This document shows, piece after piece, positions 27,816-35,701 of a stretch of 64,000 nt of DNA. A model generated the notes under the pieces. That model searched no databases. It was not told the DNA's origin and saw only the letters and a program-made list of their open reading frames with translations. Both the position numbers and the translations under genes were made by a program. Origin of the DNA: Pseudomonas deceptionensis (lineage in GTDB: Bacteria > Pseudomonadota > Gammaproteobacteria > Pseudomonadales > Pseudomonadaceae); contig NZ_FNUD01000002.1 in assembly GCF_900106095.1 (NCBI RefSeq), positions 682,001 through 746,000 of the forward strand, in the 5' to 3' direction. How positions within the stretch are numbered: position 1 is the first letter of the stretch; each line of letters opens with the position of its first letter.

Positions 27816-27890
27816 TCGCTGCCGAGGAACGAAGGCTGCGAGCTTTTAATCTGAAAGAGCTCGCAGCCTTCGTTCCTCGGCAGCGACTAC
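27812..27890. repeat. Long perfect inverted repeat, family 2
   Basis: Arms of 33 bases (27812-27844 and 27858-27890) are exact reverse complements around a 13-base loop. The ends read GTAGTCGCTGCCGAGGAACG. It lies between the convergent ends of the methyltransferase and HIU hydrolase genes and would form a very stable hairpin in either transcript. No T-run follows the arm on the minus side; on the plus side GGGTTTTT follows, so it may also terminate the methyltransferase transcript. Confidence 0.9.
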
Positions 27891-27905
27891 GGGTTTTTGA
27901 CAGGC

Positions 27906-28316
27906 CTACGAACCGCGGTACGTCGAGAAGCCGTACGGACTGAGCAGCAGCGGAATGTGGTAATGCTGATCGGCGTTTTTCACTTCAAAAATTACCGGGA
28001 TCTCCGGGAAGAACGTCTCGCGGCCAGCTTTCTTGAAGTACTCACCGGTTTTAAACACCACTCGATATTCACCCGCCTCAAACGCTTGCTTGGCCGGGAA
28101 CAGTTCGCCGATGCGCCCCTGCTCATTGGTCACCCCCTGCGCCAGCGGCTGCCAGTCTTTACCTACGTGTTTTTCCAGGGTCACGTTGACGCCCGGTGAC
28201 GGCAGGCCGTTTTCAAGGTTGAGCACATGCACACTCAACGGGTTGCCAGCCGCCAGCGCCAGGCTCGACACAGCGCTCAGGCTCAAAGCCGCCAACGTGA
28301 TTCGCAAAGATTTCAT
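27906..28316 (-). CDS. hiuH: Hydroxyisourate hydrolase, periplasmic (transthyretin-like)
   Basis: A 136-residue protein with a signal peptide ending SLALA-AG, so the enzyme is exported. The mature protein starts LSVHVLNLENGLPSPGVNV, and ends HYHIPLLLSPYGFSTYRGS; the C-terminal YRGS tetrapeptide is the hallmark of HIU hydrolases. It hydrolyses 5-hydroxyisourate in urate degradation. It lies beside an HprRS-like two-component system as in E. coli, where HprR controls hiuH. Confidence 0.93.
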   Translation of the reverse strand: MKSLRITLAALSLSAVSSLALAAGNPLSVHVLNLENGLPSPGVNVTLEKHVGKDWQPLAQGVTNEQGRIGELFPAKQAFEAGEYRVVFKTGEYFKKAGRETFFPEIPVIFEVKNADQHYHIPLLLSPYGFSTYRGS

Positions 28317-28352
28317 CGGTCATCCTCTAATAATGGTTAAAAAACAATCAAC

Positions 28353-28832
28353 TCAGCGTTGAGTCGTCAGGCCAATCTGTTGCGCCGCCTTGATCGCGCA
28401 AGCTTCGTCCTGCTCTGCGCCGCCTGCTCCCGCCACGCCAATGGCACCCACCAGTTCGCCCTCGGCAAACAACGGCACACCCCCTCCCAGCAGCAACAGC
28501 TCGGCAATGGAATTGAGGTTGCTCGCCTCAGGATTGCTGCGCGCGCGCTCGGCAAACAAACGGGTCGGGGTTTTGGTCGACAACGCGGTGTAGGCTTTGC
28601 GCTGGCTGGCCAGCAGGTTGTGCGGGCCAACACTCTCCGGGCGCATCGCCATCAACACGTTGCCACCACGGTCCAGCACGCTCAGCGCACCTGTGCAGTG
28701 CTTGATGGCCGCATCGGCCAACTGGCGGGCGGTGGCCAGATCCAGATCGGCATGACGCACCAGATTCGGGGCTGCCTGGGCCGCGCTGGCAACGCCAACG
28801 GCAGTCCACAACAACAAGGTTTTCAGCATCAT
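28353..28832 (-). CDS. GlcG/HbpS family heme-binding-like protein, secreted
   Basis: A 159-residue protein with a signal peptide cleaved after SAAQA. The mature domain shows the GlcG/HbpS pattern: ALSVLDRGGNVLMAMRPE, HNLLASQRKAYTALS, LLLGGGVPLFAEGELVGAIGVAGAGG and DEACAIKAAQQIG. HbpS in Streptomyces binds heme and modulates a redox sensor kinase, so a similar sensing role next to this kinase is an inference. The ATG at 28832 follows AGGAG. Gap to hiuH is 36 bases, so both likely share the promoter that carries the HprR-like box. Confidence 0.85.
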   Translation of the reverse strand: MMLKTLLLWTAVGVASAAQAAPNLVRHADLDLATARQLADAAIKHCTGALSVLDRGGNVLMAMRPESVGPHNLLASQRKAYTALSTKTPTRLFAERARSNPEASNLNSIAELLLLGGGVPLFAEGELVGAIGVAGAGGAEQDEACAIKAAQQIGLTTQR

Positions 28833-28896
28833 TGGCTAGCTCCTGTACGAATGCGCCCACCTTAACCAGCGACCCTCGTCAGAACCCCGTCAGTTG

Positions 28897-28914
28897 CATT
28901 ACAAGTTTGTAATA
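28897..28914. promoter_or_regulatory. HprR/CusR-type operator between the divergent units
   Basis: ATTACAA (28898-28904), two bases, then TTGTAAT (28907-28913) form a perfect 7-2-7 palindrome. This has the geometry and core of the E. coli HprR/CusR box CATTACAAAATTGTAATG. It lies 65 bases from the HbpS-like start and 54 bases from the response regulator start, so it could serve both directions. Confidence 0.75.
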
Positions 28915-28967
28915 GGCAACACACCCGAAGGCGCCTAGCCTGTGCAGACGATTGATCGAGGTGTGAG

Positions 28968-29642
28968 ATGCGTTTGTTAGTGGTTGAAGACGAAGCCAAG
29001 ACGGCAGATTTCCTGGCCAAGGGCCTTAAAGAGTCAGGCTTTGCGGTGGATGTGGCGCTGAACGGGCTGGACGGTCGTTACTTTGTCGAGCAACAGGAAT
29101 ACGACCTGATCATCCTCGACGTGATGCTGCCGGGGCTCAATGGCTGGCAATTACTGCAACTGATTCGCCAGCGCGGCGCCACGCCGGTGCTGTTTTTGAC
29201 CGCCCGGGATGCCATCGAAGACCGCGTGCGCGGCCTCGAACTGGGTGCTGACGATTACCTGCTCAAGCCTTTTGCCTTTGCCGAACTGCTCGCCCGGGTC
29301 CGCACCTTGCTGCGCCGTGGCCCCATGCGCGAGGCCGAGTCATATGCCATCGCCGATCTTGAAATCGACGTGCTGCGCCGCCGCGTCAGCCGGGGCGGCC
29401 AGCGCATCAGCCTGACCAACAAGGAGTTCTCGCTCCTGCAACTGCTGGCCAGCCGGCAGGGCGAAGTCTTGTCCCGCACTTTGATCGCTTCGCAGGTCTG
29501 GAACCTCAACTTCGACAGCGACACCAATATGGTCGAAGTCGCCGTGCGCCGATTGCGCGCCAAGGTCGACGATCCCTTTATGCCCAAACTTATCCACACC
29601 GTGCGCGGCGTCGGGTATCAGCTGGAAGCACCCGATGAGTAA
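28968..29642 (+). CDS. OmpR-family response regulator, HprR/CopR-like
   Basis: A 224-residue DNA-binding response regulator. The receiver domain (1-115) has acidic pocket Glu7-Asp8, phosphoacceptor Asp51 in [10 protein letters not shown], and Lys in LLKPFAF. The winged helix (about 125-220) ends [14 protein letters not shown]. Sequence is of the heavy-metal/HprR/CusR subgroup, which matches the operator found upstream. Divergent hiuH argues for an HprR-like role (oxidative or metal stress) over strict copper control. It overlaps the kinase gene by eight bases. Confidence 0.92.
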   Translation: MRLLVVEDEAKTADFLAKGLKESGFAVDVALNGLDGRYFVEQQEYDLIILDVMLPGLNGWQLLQLIRQRGATPVLFLTARDAIEDRVRGLELGADDYLLKPFAFAELLARVRTLLRRGPMREAESYAIADLEIDVLRRRVSRGGQRISLTNKEFSLLQLLASRQGEVLSRTLIASQVWNLNFDSDTNMVEVAVRRLRAKVDDPFMPKLIHTVRGVGYQLEAPDE

Positions 29643-31008
29643 ATCCATCGCCTGGCGCCTGGCGCTGGCGATTGCCCTGACCTGCGCATTGGTGCTGAGT
29701 GTGATCGGGGTGTTTCTGTATCGCTCACTGGCCTCGGAACTGGCGTTTCGTGACGATCAGGCGCTGCTGGGGCGCCTTGAGCAGGTACGCGCCCTGCTAC
29801 ATGACAGCGACAGCCTCGAAGCCCTGCAGGAACGCCCGCGTTTGTATCAAAACATGCTGGGCAACCTGGACAGCGTGTTGCTGGTCAACCGCGAGGACGG
29901 CAGCCCGTTAATTGCCATCAACCCCCATCAACAAGCCTTGGCGCATGTGCAGCCCATTGCCCAAGCACAAGCGCCCCGGCGCTCAGATATCAAAACGGCA
30001 GACGCGACCGTGTTGCTGGCCGGTATGGCCCAGGGCCCTGCAGGGGAAACCTTGAGCGTAACCGTGGGCAAGCGTCTTGATGAGCGTGAGCAAATGCTCG
30101 CCAGCTATCGCATGCGTTTATATGGTGCTGTGGGATTGGGTGCACTGATGGCTTTCGGGCTTGGCCTGCTGCTGTTGCGTCGCGGCCTCACGCCTTTGCG
30201 CGAACTGGCCCACGCCATGGCTGGCATCGACCCACGCAGCCTCGATCAACGCATGGCCGCTGACAACGTACCGGCCGAACTCAAAGAGCCCGTGCAGGCA
30301 CTCAACGCCATGCTCGCGCGGCTCGAAGACAGCTTTGCACGGCTGTCGCAATTCTCCGCCGACCTGGCCCATGAGATTCGTACCCCGTTGCACAACTTGC
30401 TGGGCAGCAACAGCCTGGCACTGAACCAGTCACGCAGCCCGGCCGAGTACCAGGAGGTACTGGCGTCGAATATCGAAGAATACGAACGGCTCAATCGCAT
30501 GGCAGAAAACCTGATGTTTCTCGCCCGCGCCGAACACGGCCAGCGCCCGTTACAGCTGCAAGTGCTGGATCTTCGAGAGGTGGGTGACGGGCTGTGTGAT
30601 TACTTCGAGGCGTTGGCCGAGGATCGTCAGTTGCAGCTGGATAATCAGCTCAGCGGGCCGCTGATGGCTGACCAGCAACTGCTGCAACGGGCACTGGGCA
30701 ATCTGCTGGCCAATGCCGTGCGCCATGCCCAGCCCGGTTCGACCGTGCGCTTGCTGCGTCGCGACGATGCCGAGTATTGCTGGACAGGTGTGCATAACCT
30801 TGGCCCCGCCATTGATCCGCAACATATCGACAAACTGTTCGACCGCTTTTACCGGGTAGACCCGTCACGGGCACAACCGGGTGACTCTGGCGGCCTGGGC
30901 CTGGCGATTGTGCATTCGATCATGCAACTGCATGGCGGCCAGGTGCGGGTGGTGAGCGACGCCAGCGGCACGCTGTTTGAGCTGGGATTTGCCCGCGATC
31001 ATCGGTAA
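29635..31008 (+). CDS. Heavy-metal-type sensor histidine kinase, HprS-like
   Basis: A 457-residue inner-membrane kinase. TM1 is about residues 7-30 and TM2 about 160-180, bounding a periplasmic sensor domain of about 130 residues. A HAMP domain (180-235) and HisKA with His246 (HEIRTPLHN) follow, then an HATPase domain with [10 protein letters not shown] and [14 protein letters not shown]. The periplasmic domain has no cysteine pair and no His/Met cluster, which gives little support for direct copper binding. It forms a two-gene unit with the response regulator. Confidence 0.92.
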   Translation: MSKSIAWRLALAIALTCALVLSVIGVFLYRSLASELAFRDDQALLGRLEQVRALLHDSDSLEALQERPRLYQNMLGNLDSVLLVNREDGSPLIAINPHQQALAHVQPIAQAQAPRRSDIKTADATVLLAGMAQGPAGETLSVTVGKRLDEREQMLASYRMRLYGAVGLGALMAFGLGLLLLRRGLTPLRELAHAMAGIDPRSLDQRMAADNVPAELKEPVQALNAMLARLEDSFARLSQFSADLAHEIRTPLHNLLGSNSLALNQSRSPAEYQEVLASNIEEYERLNRMAENLMFLARAEHGQRPLQLQVLDLREVGDGLCDYFEALAEDRQLQLDNQLSGPLMADQQLLQRALGNLLANAVRHAQPGSTVRLLRRDDAEYCWTGVHNLGPAIDPQHIDKLFDRFYRVDPSRAQPGDSGGLGLAIVHSIMQLHGGQVRVVSDASGTLFELGFARDHR

Positions 31009-31185
31009 CCCGCTGCCGCAGGCTAAGAATGCTGTCTACGCCACGACGGGTAAAGACGGATTCATACTGGACGTTATCGGCACCCGGTCGGCCAATTCGG
31101 CCAAATTTCGAGTCACGGTCGAGCACTTGCGCCAGTACTTCAGCGAGCTGCGGCGCGAATCGTGAAAATAGTCTGTTATCAGGGG

Positions 31186-31213
31186 TTTACAAGCTCAAAC
31201 ATCCGGGTATACT
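31186..31213 (+). promoter_or_regulatory. Predicted sigma-70 promoter of tRNA-Thr
   Basis: TTTACA (31186-31191), a 16-base spacer and TATACT (31208-31213) lie 13 bases before the mature tRNA. Confidence 0.65.
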
Positions 31214-31226
31214 CGTCGCCCATAAC

Positions 31227-31302
<76 letters not shown>

Positions 31303-31318
31303 TACGCAACACCGAAAG

Positions 31319-31345
31319 AGGCTCACCGCAAGGTGGGCCTTTTTT
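31319..31345 (+). terminator. Intrinsic terminator after tRNA-Thr
   Basis: AGGCTCACC and GGTGGGCCT pair (one wobble) around a GCAA tetraloop and are followed by TTTTT. Nearly the same hairpin recurs at 35525. Confidence 0.88.
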
Positions 31346-31465
31346 GTTTCCGGGATTTGGAAGGCTCGCAAAAAGCGTTCTCCCGCTATCAAAGACTCCA
31401 AACACTCAGCTCGCGCAAAGCAGCTGCGGCTAGAAAACCCCCTTGCATAAACACTCTGCCATCAC

Positions 31466-31484
31466 AATAATGCGACTGATTACC
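31466..31484. promoter_or_regulatory. Candidate Fur box upstream of fecI-like gene
   Basis: AATAATGCGACTGATTACC matches the 19-base Fur consensus GATAATGATAATCATTATC at 13 positions by eye. It lies 24 bases before the sigma factor start, so iron repression of the sigma/FecR pair is likely. Confidence 0.6.
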
Positions 31485-31507
31485 AATTACACCTTGGTGA
31501 CATCATT

Positions 31508-32008
31508 ATGTCGGCGCTCGATCATTCAGTTCTGCATCGGTTGTACAGCGAACACAACGGTTGGCTAAAGGGCTGGTTACGAGCCCGACTGGGCAATACG
31601 GCGGATGCGTGCGACCTGGCTCAAGACACGTTTCTGCGGGTTATGACCGCACGCCACGATGCTCCAATCCGTGAGCCAAGAAGTTATCTGAGTGCCATTG
31701 CCCGTGCGCTTTTGATCGACAAGGTCCGCCGTCGAACCATTGAGCAGGCTTACTTGCAAGCGTTGGCCTTGAGGCCTGAACCCGTGGATATTTCGCCGGA
31801 GATACGCCTGTCGATCATCGAAACGCTGATTTCGATCGACTGCATGCTCGATGAACTCGGTACCAGGACTCGGGAGATTTTCCTGGCGGTGCAGCTTGAA
31901 GGCCTGAGCTACGTTACCGCGGCTGAGCGTTTCGGTGTGTCGGTCACCACAGTCAAAAATCATTTGATCCGCGCCATGACCCGCTGCCTGTTGCTGGTCG
32001 AGAATTGA
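31508..32008 (+). CDS. ECF sigma factor, FecI-like
   Basis: A 166-residue extracytoplasmic-function sigma factor with region 2 (about residues 8-75, containing DLAQDTFLRVMTAR) and region 4 (about 110-160, LDELGTRTREIFLAVQLEGLSYVTAAERFGVSVTTVKNHL). It directs transcription of an iron-siderophore receptor gene when its FecR partner is triggered. It overlaps the fecR-like gene by four bases; the receptor gene follows. Confidence 0.93.
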   Translation: MSALDHSVLHRLYSEHNGWLKGWLRARLGNTADACDLAQDTFLRVMTARHDAPIREPRSYLSAIARALLIDKVRRRTIEQAYLQALALRPEPVDISPEIRLSIIETLISIDCMLDELGTRTREIFLAVQLEGLSYVTAAERFGVSVTTVKNHLIRAMTRCLLLVEN

Positions 32009-32955
32009 TGCCCTCCTCCCCGGACTTCAAGACGCTTGAAGCCGCCGCCACCTGGTACGTGCAACTCAATGACGGCGCTGTCAGCGAGGCGCGGACACGG
32101 GCCTGGCAGACGTGGGTCAAGGCCTGCCCACAGCACGCGGCGGCCTGGGCCCGCGTGGAAAAATTTCAACGCCAATGGGCAACGATCCCGCCAAAAGCAG
32201 CCCTGCGCAGCCTTGATGCTGCGAACGCTCAACGCCGTGACGTGCTGAAAATTCTGGCCATGTTGCTGGCCGTTGGCAGCGGTACATGGCTGGCGGCTGA
32301 GCAAGTTCCGTATCGCACGATGCTCGCCGGGGAACGTACCGGCATCCGTGAGCGGCGCTCGCTGCGTCTGGACGATGGCTCACATCTGGAACTGAACGCT
32401 GGCACGGCGCTGGATATCCACTTCGACTCAAAACAGCGGCTGATCCGCCTGCACCGTGGCGAAATTCTTGTTCAGACCGCCAAGGACCCTGACCAGCGCC
32501 CGTTTATCGTGCACACCGGGAATGGCAGCGTACGTGCCCTCGGCACCCGGTTCAGCGTGCGTCAATTGCCTGAGCACACGCGGGTCGGTGTGCTGCAATC
32601 GGCTGTTGAAATACGGCCCCTCGGGCACGTTGACCGGCCCATGCGCCTGGAAGCCGGGCAACAAGTCACTTTCGATCGCGATAACGTCGATGACGTTCAG
32701 CCTCTGCCTTCGGGTTCAACTGCCTGGGTGCAGGGGATGTTGAGCGTGGACGACTGGCGGTTGGGCGACTTTATCGAGGAGTTGGGGCGCTATCGCCCAG
32801 GGGTACTGCGCTGTGCAACATCGGTTCAGAACCTGAGTATTTCAGGGGCTTTTCGTCTCGATGACACCGAGACAGTACTGGAGAACCTGGGTAAATCCTT
32901 ACCGGTGAAGGTTCGTTACCTGACCCGTTACTGGGCCAGTATCGAACCGGCATAA
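32005..32955 (+). CDS. FecR-like anti-sigma regulator
   Basis: A 316-residue inner-membrane protein. An N-terminal cytoplasmic anti-sigma domain (DUF4880, about residues 10-60, AATWYVQLNDGAVSEARTRAW) is followed by a membrane segment (about 80-97). The periplasmic FecR domain (about 110-210) contains GERTGIRERRSLRLDDGSHLELN, and a C-terminal STN-interacting part follows. It transmits the receptor signal to the sigma factor. Confidence 0.92.
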   Translation: MMPSSPDFKTLEAAATWYVQLNDGAVSEARTRAWQTWVKACPQHAAAWARVEKFQRQWATIPPKAALRSLDAANAQRRDVLKILAMLLAVGSGTWLAAEQVPYRTMLAGERTGIRERRSLRLDDGSHLELNAGTALDIHFDSKQRLIRLHRGEILVQTAKDPDQRPFIVHTGNGSVRALGTRFSVRQLPEHTRVGVLQSAVEIRPLGHVDRPMRLEAGQQVTFDRDNVDDVQPLPSGSTAWVQGMLSVDDWRLGDFIEELGRYRPGVLRCATSVQNLSISGAFRLDDTETVLENLGKSLPVKVRYLTRYWASIEPA

Positions 32956-33065
32956 GCACACGCACAAAATGTGGCCCTTAACCTTGCTGATTTTGATTCT
33001 CATCCGTCAATGACATAAGCCGCGATCGCAGCGAGTTTCTGCCATGACCACGCAAGGATCACCGA

Positions 33066-35504
33066 ATGCCCCCGCTCCCCCTCAATGCCACCACCAAAAT
33101 AACCCGCGCTGTGCGCCTGGCGGTATTTGGCGCGTCCCTCGCCAGCCTGTCCGGCCTGGCCTTGATACCCGCTCAGGCAGCTGCACAAAGCCAGACGGTT
33201 TATCAGATCGACGCTGGTCCGCTGGGCAAGGCCCTGACCCAATTCGGCGTGCAAGCGGGGGTCACGATTTCGTTCGACACTGAACAGGCCCGACACCTCA
33301 ACACCGACGGGCTTGAAGGCTCATACAGCGTCGAGGAAGGCCTGGACCGCTTGCTTGCCACCAGCGGCTTGCAAGCCGAGCGCCAGAGCAACGGGGGTTA
33401 CGTACTGGTCGCCAGTAACACCGAAGCCGCGCTGGAGCTGGGGGCCACTCAGGTCGTCACCAACCAGTTGGGTACCGTCACCGAAGGTACGGGCTCCTAC
33501 ACGCCAGGGGCCATTGCAACGGCCACCCGCCTGGTACTGACACCCCGAGAGACGCCGCAATCGATCAGCGTGATCACCCGTCAGCACATGGATGACTTCG
33601 CGCTCGACAATGTCGACGACGTGATGCGCCATACCCCGGGCATTACCGTATCGGCCTATGACACTGACCGGACCAACTACTACTCCCGCGGTTTTTCGAT
33701 CAATAACTTCCAGTACGACGGCATTCCCTCCGCCGTGCGCAACGTCGCGTATTCGGCGGGCAACACCCTGAGCGACATGGCGATCTATGACCGTATCGAA
33801 GTGCTCAAGGGCGCCTCCGGTCTGCTCAGCGGGGCGGGTTCGCTGGGGGGCACCATCAACCTGGTGCGCAAGAAACCCACCCGCGATTTTCACGGCCATA
33901 TCACCGCAGGCGCAGGCTCCTGGGACAACTACCGCACTGAAGTGGACCTCAGCGGCCCGTTGACCGAAACCGGCAATGTACGCGGTCGAGCGGTGGCGGC
34001 CTATCAGGACCGGCAGTCGTATATCGACCGCTACTCGAACGAGAGCTCGGTGTTCTACGGCATCCTCGAATTCGACCTGTCGCCCGACACCTTGCTGACC
34101 GTGGGCGCCGACTATCAGGACAACAAACCCCAGGGTTCTACCTGGTCGGGGAGTTTTCCGCTCTACAACTACGCGGGTGAAATCAACAGCGCCAAACGCT
34201 CGTTCAGCAACGCCACTGACTGGAGCAGCTGGCAGCAATACACCCGTACCGTCTTCGCGACCCTGGAACAGGATCTGGGCAGTGGCTGGGTGGGCAAGCT
34301 GCAACTGGACCACAAGATCAATGGCTACGATGCCCAATTGGGGGCCATCCAGTTCAACCAGCCTGCGGCGGATGGCACCGCCAAAATCAACGCACAACGC
34401 TACAAGGGCGAAACCGTCAGCGACGCGGCTGATATTTATGTCAGCGGCCCCTACGATTTTCTGGGGCGCGAGCATGAGCTGGTGCTGGGCGGTTCGATCA
34501 GTACCGCGAACTGGAAAGGCAAAGGCTATTGGGACGTGACCTTCGGCACGCCGAACATCGTCGATTACTTCAACTGGGACGGGCACCTGGCCAAACCTGA
34601 CTGGGGCAGCGCCTCGCAAATCAGCGATGACACCGTGCGCCAGACAGGCATGTACGCCACCACGCGCCTGAATGTCACCGATGAACTGAAGGTCTTTCTG
34701 GGCGGGCGAGTGGTCGACTACACCCTGACCGGTACTACCAATACTTACCGCGAATCGGGGCGTTTGATTCCCTACGCCGGTATCACCTATGACCTGACCG
34801 ACTACCTGACGGCATACGCCAGCTACACCGACGTGTTCATGCCCCAGGAGTTCTACAACCTGGATCGCAACAGCAAGATGCTGGACCCGGACGAGGGCGA
34901 AAACTATGAAGTCGGCCTCAAGAGCGAGTTCTTCGACGGTCGCCTGAACGCCAGCCTGGCGTATTTTGAGGTCAAGGAAAGCAATCGCCCCATCCCTGAC
35001 GATGCCTGGAACAACCTGTCACCCACCCCGCCCAACTATGCCTTCAAGGGCACTGCCGCGAGAACCAAGGGTTACGAGCTGGAAGTATCCGGTGAGCTGA
35101 GCCCGGGCTGGAGCCTGCAGGCGGGGTACACCCACAAGGTGGTACGCGATGACACCGGCAAAAAGATTTCGACCTTTGAACCCGAAGATCAACTGAGTTT
35201 CTACACCATCTACAAGCTCAAGGGCGACCTGAACAAAGTCTCCGTAGGCGGTGGCGCACGCTGGCAGAGCTCGGCCTGGCAAGAGATGTACAACAGCCCC
35301 AAGGACCGGTACGAAGACTTCTCGCAAAAACCCTACTGGGTGGTGGACCTGATGACCCGCTACCAATTCACTGAAAACCTGTCGACCACGCTTAACGTCA
35401 ACAACGTCTTCGACAAGTACTACTTCACCAATATCGGGTTCTATAACTCCGCGATTTATGGAGAACCACGCAACTTCATGCTGACCACCCGCTGGGATTT
35501 CTGA
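33066..35504 (+). CDS. TonB-dependent siderophore receptor with STN signalling domain
   Basis: An 812-residue outer-membrane receptor. A signal peptide (to about residue 39) is followed by an STN domain (about 50-105, YQIDAGPLGKALTQFGVQAGVTISF) that contacts FecR. The plug (about 155-265) contains RETPQSISVITRQHMDDF and IEVLKGASGLLSG. The 22-strand barrel ends in the C-terminal WDF. The pattern is that of FpvA/FoxA-type transducing receptors; the siderophore cannot be named from sequence. It is the target gene of the sigma/FecR pair directly upstream. Confidence 0.93.
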   Translation: MPPLPLNATTKITRAVRLAVFGASLASLSGLALIPAQAAAQSQTVYQIDAGPLGKALTQFGVQAGVTISFDTEQARHLNTDGLEGSYSVEEGLDRLLATSGLQAERQSNGGYVLVASNTEAALELGATQVVTNQLGTVTEGTGSYTPGAIATATRLVLTPRETPQSISVITRQHMDDFALDNVDDVMRHTPGITVSAYDTDRTNYYSRGFSINNFQYDGIPSAVRNVAYSAGNTLSDMAIYDRIEVLKGASGLLSGAGSLGGTINLVRKKPTRDFHGHITAGAGSWDNYRTEVDLSGPLTETGNVRGRAVAAYQDRQSYIDRYSNESSVFYGILEFDLSPDTLLTVGADYQDNKPQGSTWSGSFPLYNYAGEINSAKRSFSNATDWSSWQQYTRTVFATLEQDLGSGWVGKLQLDHKINGYDAQLGAIQFNQPAADGTAKINAQRYKGETVSDAADIYVSGPYDFLGREHELVLGGSISTANWKGKGYWDVTFGTPNIVDYFNWDGHLAKPDWGSASQISDDTVRQTGMYATTRLNVTDELKVFLGGRVVDYTLTGTTNTYRESGRLIPYAGITYDLTDYLTAYASYTDVFMPQEFYNLDRNSKMLDPDEGENYEVGLKSEFFDGRLNASLAYFEVKESNRPIPDDAWNNLSPTPPNYAFKGTAARTKGYELEVSGELSPGWSLQAGYTHKVVRDDTGKKISTFEPEDQLSFYTIYKLKGDLNKVSVGGGARWQSSAWQEMYNSPKDRYEDFSQKPYWVVDLMTRYQFTENLSTTLNVNNVFDKYYFTNIGFYNSAIYGEPRNFMLTTRWDF

Positions 35505-35524
35505 CCCCGGCGCGTATCGAAAAA

Positions 35525-35550
35525 AGGCTCACCGCAAGGTGGGCCTTTTA
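35525..35550 (+). terminator. Intrinsic terminator after the STN receptor gene
   Basis: AAGGCTCACC and GGTGGGCCTT pair with one wobble around a GCAA loop, followed by TT and ATG. The T-run is shorter than in the twin hairpin at 31319. It lies 20 bases past the receptor stop. Confidence 0.8.
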
Positions 35551-35647
35551 TGTTTCTGGCCCACTGACAGATGACCCCACATCATCTGTCCCGTGAAAAA
35601 CCATCCTTTGTCAGCCCCGCAGCCGTGCCCTCTAATTGCCGAAAGCA

Positions 35648-35665
35648 AAGTGACTCCGATCACTT
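35648..35665. promoter_or_regulatory. CRP/Vfr-like site upstream of dsdX
   Basis: AAGTGA (35648-35653), six bases, TCACTT (35660-35665) is a perfect palindrome with the GTGA-N6-TCAC core spacing of CRP/Vfr sites. The outer consensus T/A (TGTGA/TCACA) is replaced by A/T. It lies 36 bases before the dsdX start. E. coli dsdXA is also CRP-activated. It could instead be an operator for DsdC. Confidence 0.5.
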
Positions 35666-35701
35666 ATTTCAACAATAAAAGCGCTTCCCGGAGCATCTCC
35701 C

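Noticed and set aside
28968..31008. Naming the two-component system as a copper system (CusRS/CopRS)
   Set aside because: No copper efflux or copper-binding gene is near, and the sensor domain lacks His/Met clusters. Adjacent hiuH favours an HprRS-like assignment.
33321..34619. 432-codon minus-strand frame inside the STN receptor gene
   Set aside because: Shadow frame with no motif; the receptor reading is supported by all its domains.
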